From Fomes fomentarius (Eukaryota; Basidiomycota; Agaricomycetes; Polyporales; Polyporaceae), in the NCBI GenBank assembly GCA_022606135.1, contig JABYQN010000001.1, forward strand, positions 3,224,001 to 3,288,000: DNA of 64,000 bases, in the 5' to 3' direction. The position numbers and the translations under genes were made by a program. Shown here piece by piece: positions 32,485 to 39,859 of this stretch. Each line of letters starts with the position of its first letter. Within the stretch, counting starts at the first letter, position 1. The notes under the pieces are model-generated. The model saw nothing but the letters and a program-made list of their open reading frames with translations, had not been told where the DNA came from and made no database searches.

Positions 32485-35400
32485 TCATAACTCCCCCGCC
32501 TCCTCATTCTCCTTCGGTCGTGCTAATATCAAAACCTCCCGCAACTCGTCTGAATACGGCGCTAGCCCTGCATCCTTTCTGCGTTGCTGCCACCTCGCGA
32601 AGACCGCCTGCCACCTACTCCAACTATCCCATTCATTCTCGTAGCGGTGTTCGGACTGAAGGAGCTGCGCTTGAGCTCGCGTAACACCTACTTGCTCGGA
32701 TGGACGCCGGGGCTGGATTCTGATGGTAGGCATGCGCGGCGCTGTCGGGTTCTTGGCGTGGTAAGCGTCCAGGAGGGCCTTACTTTCCGTTTTCAGTCGA
32801 CCACGCGCCTCCCAGGTCGCATCGGATCGTGGCCGGTTCTTCCATTTGACAAGATAGGTGAGTTTTCCCCGCTTAACCTTTGAGTCCAGAATTTCTTCCG
32901 GTTCGTCCCCTGTCGCAAGTACATTGGGGACGGACCGTTCAACTTTCTGGTTGGGGAACTCGGGGTCGTTTGCCGGAGTGAGTAAGACCTCGTTGAAGAC
33001 GGGGTGGATGGCCCTCCATCCCTTCGGAAGCTTCAGCTTGTACGCGCTGGCGCCAACCTTCGACGCGATCTGGAACGGCCCATACCGCTTGTCGTCAAGC
33101 TTCTTGCTCGAGCGCTCGGTAGTGATGTTGAACGAATCTAGGTATACCCAATCCCCTGGCTCGTACTGCCGTGATTCCCTCCGGTGCTTATCGTACTGAC
33201 GCTTCATTGCCTCCTTAGCTAAGGTAAGCGCAGCACCTGCCTCCTCCTGTATCCGTTTCATCCGCGCCGCATACTGCTCTGCTGACTCAGTTTTAACCTC
33301 CTTTGCAGTCTCTACTCCGGTGAACGGGTCTCTCCCGTGCGTCATGAAGAATGGCGAATAGCCGGTGCCTGAATGTACCCGTGTTCGGTAAGAGAACGAC
33401 GCGAGTGGGAGCCACTCCGGCCAGTCCGTTTGCCGGTGATTAATGAAAATCCGTAAGTAGTTCTCCACCTCCTGATTCAGGCGTTCGGTCTGACCGTCTG
33501 TTTGCGGGTGATACGCGGTGCTCGGATTCCCTTGAATCCCGAGCTTCCGATAGAGATCTCGGGTCATATTGGACACGAAGATGGAGCCTCGGTCTGAGAA
33601 GATGCGGCGCGGGATTCCATGTAGCGTGATGACGTGTTTGACGAGCATATTGGCCCATCCCTCCGAGCTCAACTCGTCTGTTGTAGGGATAGCGATGTAA
33701 TCCTTAGATTTCAAGTCTACTATCATAAGGATCACATTGTTACCCTGTGCATCTGGCAGGTGCGTGATCATGTCGACTGAGATGTATTCCCAGTTATATT
33801 CCGGTACTGGGTTGGGATGCAATGGGGCTGCCCTCGGCTGTCGATCTATTTTCGTGCGCTGACAAATCGAACATCCTTTTACGTAGGTCTGTACATCCCG
33901 CCTGATGGATGGCCACCAATAGGAGCGCTGGATAAGCTCCTGCGTCTTGGCACGTCCTGGGTGACCCGCCACTAGGGAATCGTGATGCGATGCAATGATG
34001 CGCCCTCGGAGCGCCTTGTCCGGCGGCACGACAATCCTCCCCCTCCGATAGATCAGACCGTCCTCGGTCGAATATTCCCGGTCTCCCGCCGCAATCTTAT
34101 TTCGCACGGAATTCTCCACTAATTCTCCGAACTCCCGGATCCCCATCAACAGCTGCTCGGCTCCATCTACCAGCGCCCGGAACCATTCCGGCCTCAGTAC
34201 TACTGTCTCTTCCCCCTCCTCACTTCCCTCCTTGTGATCCACGCGGCGCGAGAGCGCATCTGCCTTTCCCATAGATGAACCAGGGCGGTGCTGTAGTGTA
34301 AAGTGATAGTTCTGTAATTCTACCACCCAGCGTGCTTGTCGCGGGTTCAGCTTTTGTGGGCGCCGGAAGTATTCAAGATTCTTATGATCCGAGTGAATCT
34401 CGAATGGCTGTCGCGCGCCCATCAAGAAATGCCTCCACTCATCAAGTGCTGTCATCACGGCTAACATCTCACGGTCATATATTTCGTAATTCCGTTCGGC
34501 TGGAGTCAGCGCTCGTGAGAGGTACGCAATCGTTCGCCACTTCCCATCTTGGTTCTGTGCGAGTTCCGCCCCAACAGCATAGTTCGACGCATCACACTGG
34601 ACTCGGAAGGGGTCCTGATCATTTGGGATCGCTAATACTGGTGCCGTTGTGATTGCCTCCTTGAGCTGTGTGAATGCCTCCAGCTGTTCCGGTCCCCAGT
34701 GCCACTCCGCCTGCCCCGTAAGCTGATTGAGTGGCGCCGCAATCTTAGAGAAATCTCGGATAAACCGGCGATAGAAGTTCGTGAAGCCGAGGAAGCTCTG
34801 AACGTCCCGTTTACATGTTGGGGTTGGCCACTCTGTCACTCCCGCGACCTTGGCAGGGTCCATCTTCACCACACCATGAGCGATGATATGACCTAAGTAC
34901 TCCGTCTCCGTTGTTTCGAACTCGCACTTCTCCGGTTTACACGTAAGCTTGTTCTCGCGCAGGATCTGCAGCACTTGGCGGACAACATGCCGATGTTCCG
35001 CCAGCGTCTCCGTAAAGATCAAGATGTCATCTAGATAGACGATCACTTTTCCACGCAGAATCAAGTCCCGGAATAGATCGTTCATCATCATCTGGAACGT
35101 CGCTGGGCTGTTTGACAATCCGAAGAACATGACAAGGGGTTCGAATAGCCCTCGATTCGTCAGGAATGCAGCCTTCTCCTCGTCTCCTTCCCGCATCCGT
35201 ACATTATTGTAGCCCCACCTAATATCCATTTTTGTGTAATACCGCGCCCCTTTTAGCTTGTCGAACAGCTCGGAAATGAGCGGCAATGGATATTTGTTCT
35301 TCTTAGTAAGCGCATTCAACTTCCGATAATCCTGGACAGGACGAAGCTTGCCATCCTTCTTTTTGACAAAGAAGAACGGCGCCCCCCATGGTGACTTAGA

Positions 35401-36537
35401 TGGACGTATCCGTCCCGTCCGTAGATTGTCCTCAAGGAAGTCATCCAAGGCCTGCTGCTGTTCAACTGTCATGGGGTACACCTTGCCGCAATGTGGTTGC
35501 GCTCCGGGCGTCAGCTCAATGACGTGATCATATGGCCGGTGTTCCGGTAACTCATCAAAGGTGGCTTCTGCGAAGACGTCATCGTAATCACGATAGTGTT
35601 CAGGCACCATCTCCTCAAACGAGCGCTCGGCCTTGGCGCGGCTTTGCTCAATCGCGATCTCCATTGCCACAGAACTCTTGGCTCGGAGCTTTGCGGCCCG
35701 CAGCTGCTCGCCTCGCTGATGTAAGTACGATTGCGTATGCAGCATGAAGATCTGCTCTCCGTCCGCCAGAACTCGTTCACAGGTGCTTGGGCAACGATTG
35801 AATTCAATGGCTTTGCGCCTCCAGTCTATCGAGGGATTGTGATGCGATATCCATTCATATCCCAGGAAGATATCCGACTTCCCCAAATCCGTCACCAAAA
35901 ACGTCATTGTCTCCCGGTGATCCCCGATGCTTACTCGTAGGCGCGCATAATGTGTGATGCTCCCACCCGAGTTGACCGTGCCGTCGGCATTGTAGACCGG
36001 AACGGGCATGTCCAGGGCCACAATCTCGATCCCATGTCTCCTTACAAAGTCCCGGTGCACACAAGAGCCGGTGCTTCCACTGTCCAACAACGCCTCCACA
36101 TCCACTCTCTTCCCTGTCTCTGGTACTTCAATGACTACTGGTACGTCCATCTGTCTGCGGGTTCCTCGTGCTCTAACTACTTTAAATAGCTTTGGTCCTT
36201 CTCTAGTAATACTATAAATAGGGGCACTATCTACTGTAGCAATTTTTTGGCTCGCCGCATTCGAGTCTTTTATGATTTTTTTGGCTTTTTCCTTTTTTGG
36301 TTTTTGGTCGGTTTTATACGTATTCTTATCAATAATATCGGATTGAAAAGGGATGGTGAATGGTACATTATTATATAAGTCTCGAGAAAGATCGAAAATA
36401 GATAAACTATCGTTTTTGGGCTCTTCTACATCAAGTAGTGCATATCGATTGTGTCCTGGGTCAGAACGTTGTGCGGTTACGCCGACCCGAATCCAAAACC
36501 CGCCTGTTTGAACGAATCTGGATCTTCCGCTGCCCAT
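32485..36537 (-). CDS. pol: Retrotransposon Pol polyprotein (PR-RT-RH-IN-chromodomain)
   Basis: 1,350 codons open, in the -1 frame relative to gag and overlapping its last ~60 nt. Aspartic protease at residues ~152-157 (DSGSTG). Reverse transcriptase with the catalytic YLDD at ~500-503. RNase H in the ~620-760 region (ALDEWRHFLMG, FEIHSDHKNLEYF). Integrase zinc finger H-H-C-C at ~850-892 (HHDSLVAGHPG ... CSICQRTK) and DDE core with Asp at ~916 and ~981 and Glu at ~1018. A GPF/Y module (YGPFQIASKVG) and a C-terminal chromodomain (~1215-1265: KLTYLVKWKNRPRSDATWEA) that can bind methylated histone and steer integration. It probably has no ATG of its own and is made as a Gag-Pol fusion by frameshifting. 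All catalytic residues are present. Confidence 0.95.
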   Translation of the reverse strand: MGSGRSRFVQTGGFWIRVGVTAQRSDPGHNRYALLDVEEPKNDSLSIFDLSRDLYNNVPFTIPFQSDIIDKNTYKTDQKPKKEKAKKIIKDSNAASQKIATVDSAPIYSITREGPKLFKVVRARGTRRQMDVPVVIEVPETGKRVDVEALLDSGSTGSCVHRDFVRRHGIEIVALDMPVPVYNADGTVNSGGSITHYARLRVSIGDHRETMTFLVTDLGKSDIFLGYEWISHHNPSIDWRRKAIEFNRCPSTCERVLADGEQIFMLHTQSYLHQRGEQLRAAKLRAKSSVAMEIAIEQSRAKAERSFEEMVPEHYRDYDDVFAEATFDELPEHRPYDHVIELTPGAQPHCGKVYPMTVEQQQALDDFLEDNLRTGRIRPSKSPWGAPFFFVKKKDGKLRPVQDYRKLNALTKKNKYPLPLISELFDKLKGARYYTKMDIRWGYNNVRMREGDEEKAAFLTNRGLFEPLVMFFGLSNSPATFQMMMNDLFRDLILRGKVIVYLDDILIFTETLAEHRHVVRQVLQILRENKLTCKPEKCEFETTETEYLGHIIAHGVVKMDPAKVAGVTEWPTPTCKRDVQSFLGFTNFYRRFIRDFSKIAAPLNQLTGQAEWHWGPEQLEAFTQLKEAITTAPVLAIPNDQDPFRVQCDASNYAVGAELAQNQDGKWRTIAYLSRALTPAERNYEIYDREMLAVMTALDEWRHFLMGARQPFEIHSDHKNLEYFRRPQKLNPRQARWVVELQNYHFTLQHRPGSSMGKADALSRRVDHKEGSEEGEETVVLRPEWFRALVDGAEQLLMGIREFGELVENSVRNKIAAGDREYSTEDGLIYRRGRIVVPPDKALRGRIIASHHDSLVAGHPGRAKTQELIQRSYWWPSIRRDVQTYVKGCSICQRTKIDRQPRAAPLHPNPVPEYNWEYISVDMITHLPDAQGNNVILMIVDLKSKDYIAIPTTDELSSEGWANMLVKHVITLHGIPRRIFSDRGSIFVSNMTRDLYRKLGIQGNPSTAYHPQTDGQTERLNQEVENYLRIFINHRQTDWPEWLPLASFSYRTRVHSGTGYSPFFMTHGRDPFTGVETAKEVKTESAEQYAARMKRIQEEAGAALTLAKEAMKRQYDKHRRESRQYEPGDWVYLDSFNITTERSSKKLDDKRYGPFQIASKVGASAYKLKLPKGWRAIHPVFNEVLLTPANDPEFPNQKVERSVPNVLATGDEPEEILDSKVKRGKLTYLVKWKNRPRSDATWEARGRLKTESKALLDAYHAKNPTAPRMPTIRIQPRRPSEQVGVTRAQAQLLQSEHRYENEWDSWSRWQAVFARWQQRRKDAGLAPYSDELREVLILARPKENEEAGEL

Positions 36538-37529
36538 TTCCGTACATTCTCACGGAAGCTATCCTCTTCCCACATAGCGCGCGTCCGCTGCGGTGGCGGC
36601 TGCTGCGGTGTCGGCTGCTGAGTGTTGGCTGCTGAAGCCCCTGCAGCACGATACGTTATGTGCCATGTATTGGTGCAGCCCGGCGCTGCATCTCCTCTCC
36701 TCCTCCCGCAACTATAGCATACTCGCGCGGCACCCGCGCGGTCTAAATCCATTGGCTGCCCACGTCCTCCATAAACAGTACCCGTACCGTCGTTTCGGCT
36801 CTGGACCACAGCAGGGGCCGGCATCCGGTTCTCGGCTACTACCGGAACCCTTGGTGGCGGCGGTCTGGACTGTATCTGGGGTCGGATCTGCGGGGTGTGT
36901 GCCTGGAGCGCCAAGCGCTGTGCCCACGCGTCATCAAGGAGGATGACGCGCGTCTTCCACTCATCGTAGGTAGCTGGGAGCGGCGTGTTGCAATAGATGG
37001 AATCCAGATACCTGGGGTTAATGCCTCGTTTGACCCACTCCAGCGCGAAGCGGTCCGCAGTCGTGTACCCCGCCTGCATGAGGAGCATCTCGAACTCCTG
37101 GAAGAACTCCGTTGCAGGCCTCCGATCCTGTCGGAGGTGCTCGAGCTTATCAAGGGCTTGGCGCTCGGCAAGTCGATCCGTGAACGCCTGATCGAGATCT
37201 TGCCACACCTCATCGACGGTGATGTTCCACGTTCCGTTGGCTGAATTGAAATGTAGGTCGGTGTATGCGTTGACCCACTGGTTGACGCGTTCCCCGTGGA
37301 TTTTGGACATGAGAAAGGTGATGATTTGATGACGGTTGGCGGCTGCTCGAGTGGACATGTACCGCGCAATCTGACTCTTCCATGTCCTATATTTGGACTT
37401 ATCCCCGTCGAACGTAAGTGGGGACTCTGGTTTGAGTTTCTGATCGCTTTGTATCGGCTGCCATTGATTGACGATCCTATCGAGGAAGCTCTCAAACTGC
37501 TGTTCCGTCATCATGATCGGTTGCGTCAT
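36477..37529 (-). CDS. gag: Retrotransposon Gag
   Basis: 350 residues, Retrotrans_gag-like capsid. Landmarks are PLTFDGDKSKYRTWKSQI at ~35, QALDKLEHLRQDRRPATEFF and FEMLLMQAGYTTADRFALEW. A nucleocapsid zinc knuckle follows at ~280-294, CYSCGRRRGDAAPGC. The family pattern is CX2CX4HX4C; here there is one extra residue and Asp where His is expected (CX2CX5DX4C), so metal binding may be weakened. The C-terminus is Pro/Gln-rich and ends FKQAGFGFGSA; the frameshift site lies 8 codons before the stop. Start ATG at 37529, about 530 nt after the PBS. Confidence 0.93.
   Translation of the reverse strand: MTQPIMMTEQQFESFLDRIVNQWQPIQSDQKLKPESPLTFDGDKSKYRTWKSQIARYMSTRAAANRHQIITFLMSKIHGERVNQWVNAYTDLHFNSANGTWNITVDEVWQDLDQAFTDRLAERQALDKLEHLRQDRRPATEFFQEFEMLLMQAGYTTADRFALEWVKRGINPRYLDSIYCNTPLPATYDEWKTRVILLDDAWAQRLALQAHTPQIRPQIQSRPPPPRVPVVAENRMPAPAVVQSRNDGTGTVYGGRGQPMDLDRAGAARVCYSCGRRRGDAAPGCTNTWHITYRAAGASAANTQQPTPQQPPPQRTRAMWEEDSFRENVRKWAAEDPDSFKQAGFGFGSA
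36495..36501 (-). promoter_or_regulatory. -1 ribosomal frameshift heptamer (G GGT TTT)
   Basis: On the minus strand GGGTTTT lies in the gag zero frame as gcG GGT TTT, the canonical X XXY YYZ arrangement. Slipping back one base continues as GGG TTT TGG ATT CGG, which is the pol frame (GFWIRVGV). It sits inside the gag/pol overlap, close before the gag stop. The downstream stimulatory structure was not evaluated. Confidence 0.75.
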
Positions 37530-38051
37530 ATTGGGTGGCGTGTCGGATCGGACCGAATCCGTAGATAACGATATGGCCCGGGTGTGTCGGTAAGTGTGGA
37601 AGGAAATGGTGACGTCACTTCTTCGGAATCTCCAATCAAATCCTCACGCAGCTGTAGGCCGTACCCCCGTATCACTGCGATTAGATAAGATTTTCGAAAC
37701 GTTTGATCCGGACGTCGGTTCCTCGAGGTCTCAATCCCTCGCAGGAAACGTAAGTAAGAGGTAATAACTATGTACTGAGTAGGACGGGGACCTCCACGCG
37801 TTTGCGCAATTGTGAGCCGCCCTCAGTGACCGGGTCAGGGTATGAGGCACGCCGGCAAAAAGCGACCGAACCTGGGTTTCCCACAGGATTTACCGAGATG
37901 CCCAAAAGTTCGCAGTGACGGTAGCGGCCGTGTAGATACAAGCCAGTCGCGGCTGTACTAGGGAACGGTGCGTATAGATGGTAAGGTAGTTCCGCTAAAC
38001 CCTGCGGTCCGGGTGTGGGGTAATCCACTTGTCCCTGCGGTCCGGGAAGGT

Positions 38052-38062
38052 AGCTTCGACTT
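38052..38062 (-). other. Primer-binding site, self-complementary (Tf1-type)
   Basis: On minus, AAGTCGAAGCT lies one base after the 5' LTR. Its exact complement AGCTTCGACTT occurs in the LTR sense strand (38132-38122), 35 nt downstream of a TATAAGA box (38167-38161), where the RNA should begin. In Tf1 the first 11 nt of the transcript fold back onto the PBS and prime reverse transcription; the same geometry is seen here. I see no complementarity to initiator tRNA-Met. Confidence 0.72.
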
Positions 38063-38063
38063 A

Positions 38064-38338
38064 TGATACGGCGACACTCGGCTACGCGTGACTAAGCACG
38101 GCTATGAGCGGAAAATGCACCAAGTCGAAGCTGGAGGCTTCTCCGAGCTCGACTGGTCACTCTTATATTAAGAACTTCTTATTAAATACATGCACAGAGT
38201 TCGTGTATCTACAGCAGGTTCCAGCACGAATCAGAAAGCACAAGCGGAGTGAAACTAGTGTACAGACGACAACGGGCGCGCAAGCGCGGAGTTTGAAAAT
38301 AGATACCGAATTGGGAATGTTCGTAACAGGAGTCCCGC
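38064..38338 (-). repeat. 5' LTR (right) with TATA box
   Basis: 275-bp promoter LTR of the element. On the minus strand it starts TGTTACGAAC and ends GTATCA. TATAAGA at 38167-38161 is the likely TATA box, and transcription should start near 38135. Followed on the + side by the second target copy GGAGT. Confidence 0.93.
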
Positions 38339-38600
38339 CTTTTGATGAAAGCTTGAGAGCCTTCTTCAGATGTTCTTCGAGGACGATGGGTTGCAAGACT
38401 TCTGCGAGGCTTTGACAGCATCCTGTGTGCTGGGATTCAGCTGGCTGGAACATAGGTGCGAGGCGCGGTCGCTCGACGCGACTGATCATACGGCGTGACT
38501 CTAAGTCACAATATCCTCGGCTGGAGAGTACCAACCTTCGAAACTCACTTCTTCCTTTGGCACTATTGAAGGTGAGCATAGAGGGGAGCATACCTATCAA
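38339..38600. other. Right flank of the retrotransposon
   Basis: A minus-strand frame begins near 38600 and runs into the LTR; joined at the target site it would continue for ~145 more codons in the left flank. I cannot recognise it. If real, the retrotransposon disrupts it. Composition does not settle the matter. Confidence 0.35.
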
Positions 38601-38610
38601 CTACCTGTGC

Positions 38611-39150
38611 TTATACAAAGTTTGAGAGATAGAGGTCCGATCTAGGAGGCTCGATGGTGTGGGGTCCTGCTGGAGCTGTGACGATGCCCTTTGGGACCAT
38701 ATTGCACTTATGGAACACCAAGTAAATATCATAAGATGGGCTGTAGGCTCGTATGCATACAGAATTTGGTTTTTCTCTAGTGCACTAGGAGGAGAGCAGT
38801 TAAGCGAACGCGGGGGGTGATAAAATGCCAGAAGATGAAAGGGGAATGATACACCTGGCATTGGAGACACCGCTTGATTATCCTCGATGTGATCAGGCGC
38901 CCGTCCGATAACTGCATGGAACACATCGGGCAGAGAGTTGACTTTACTTGTAATAACATCATATCTTACAGGTTCTTTTATCACGTCATCGGCACGAGAT
39001 ATGTCCGATATGGAAAAGTGATCGGACTGCAGGCCAATCAATAACTGTCGACCCGATAAGTCTACAAGCACACTTTCGTTTGGGCGTGTACGGAGCGTAT
39101 TTATAGAGTTTGAGAGCCAGGGAGGAACACTATTCACAATTTCAGTGAAC
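38611..39150 (-). pseudogene. Orphan gene fragment, 5' end missing
   Basis: Two exon-like segments read as real protein. The first (39150 to ~38856) follows a CACAG acceptor: VNSVPPWLSNSINTLRTRP, LVDLSGRQLLIGLQSDHFS and SLPDVFHAVIGRAP. The second (~38785-38611) contains YDIYLVFHKCNMVPKGIV and ends LYLSNFV-stop. A GTGTAT donor and a CACTAG acceptor join them in frame. No ATG-bearing first exon is visible, because upstream sequence meets the edge of the duplicated block at ~39256. I do not recognise the family. It is probably truncated by the rearrangement, but could still be expressed from unseen exons. Confidence 0.5.
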
Positions 39151-39425
39151 CTGTGTCACACGGTCTGTGGCGTTCCCGGGGTCTTAGTAATGGGGGCGCT
39201 TCCTGAGGCGCGTCTGCACCGCCACCTAACTAGCTTAAAGGGCAACTTGCAAGTCGGTATGAAGAAGGATGCGTTGATGCTTCTATCGCAGATAAGTCTA
39301 TGGCTCGTATGGGATGTGCTATTGCTACGCATTTAAAAGCGTCGTGGTCTCCACTGTGTCAGAATAAGTAGAAGGGTGCACCTTGCATGGGATTGGACAC
39401 TCGGAGCTGCCGCTCAAGTTACACG

Positions 39426-39660
39426 GTTATGGGCCACAATAGGTCGTTCAATAACATGTTCTGCTTTCATCCGAGCTCAATGAGATTTTGCATGATAGAT
39501 GCTTCATATATTTTTTGAACTCTTGGAAACTCGTAGACATCAATTCCGAGCGCGACGGTGAAATTTCGTTCTTGCGAGCCACAAGCGCCCATTTCCTTAC
39601 AACCTTCGGCGCCCTTGCCGCGTGCGTACCTAAGGGCGCGTAAGGGAATTGGTTAGTCAC
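39426..39660. repeat. MITE-like hairpin repeat, copy 1
   Basis: Shares an ordered set of blocks with 56336-56650: TTATGGGCCACAATAG, GATGCTTCATATAT, CGAGCGCGA, CGAGCCAC, GCGCCC, and a hairpin whose arms are CGCCCTT (39610-39616) and AAGGGCG (39632-39638), then GCGTAAGG and AATTGG. No open frame. It occupies the copy B promoter region, about 200 bp upstream of ILV2-B. Exact ends and target duplication are not clear. Confidence 0.6.
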
Positions 39661-39721
39661 TGATGTGGCCAGAGAGGGCAGCCATTACAGAAGGTCCGAA
39701 TTCGATGAGAAGGAAGACAAA

Positions 39722-39727
39722 TGACTC
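39722..39727 (+). promoter_or_regulatory. TGACTC site, ILV2-B
   Basis: A Gcn4/Cpc1-like TGACTC about 135 bp upstream of ILV2-B, at a place where copy A has no match. The position orthologous to the copy A site reads TGGCTC (39754-39759). Functional binding is inferred only. Confidence 0.35.
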
Positions 39728-39859
39728 TAGCTTTGCCTAACTCAGGCGCGAGATGGCTCGAGTCGTCTTTAAAGACTGCTCTTGACTGGTCTGGCTCGCC
39801 AGGTTTTTCCGAGTCGTGGACTGCTCCTCGTCCTCTTCTCCCCTTCGTCGCTCGCCTAA

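Larger units (their letters stand above)
32185..38338 (-). mobile_element. Ty3/gypsy LTR retrotransposon (chromovirus), intact
   Basis: A 6,154-bp element read on the minus strand. Identical 275-bp LTRs begin and end TG...CA, and a 5-bp target duplication GGAGT flanks it (32180-32184 and 38339-38343). Order 5'-3' on minus: LTR, PBS, gag, pol (protease, RT, RNase H, integrase, chromodomain), polypurine tract, LTR. Both frames are open with no stop. Identical LTRs indicate a recent insertion. The self-complementary PBS and chromodomain place it with Tf1/sushi-type chromoviruses. It sits between the two ILV2 copies but outside both duplicated blocks. Confidence 0.96.

Noticed and set aside
32225..32644. 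Plus-strand frame starting in the left LTR, with an identical start at 38104
   Set aside because: Identical because both are LTR sequence; it runs antisense into pol and has no independent support.
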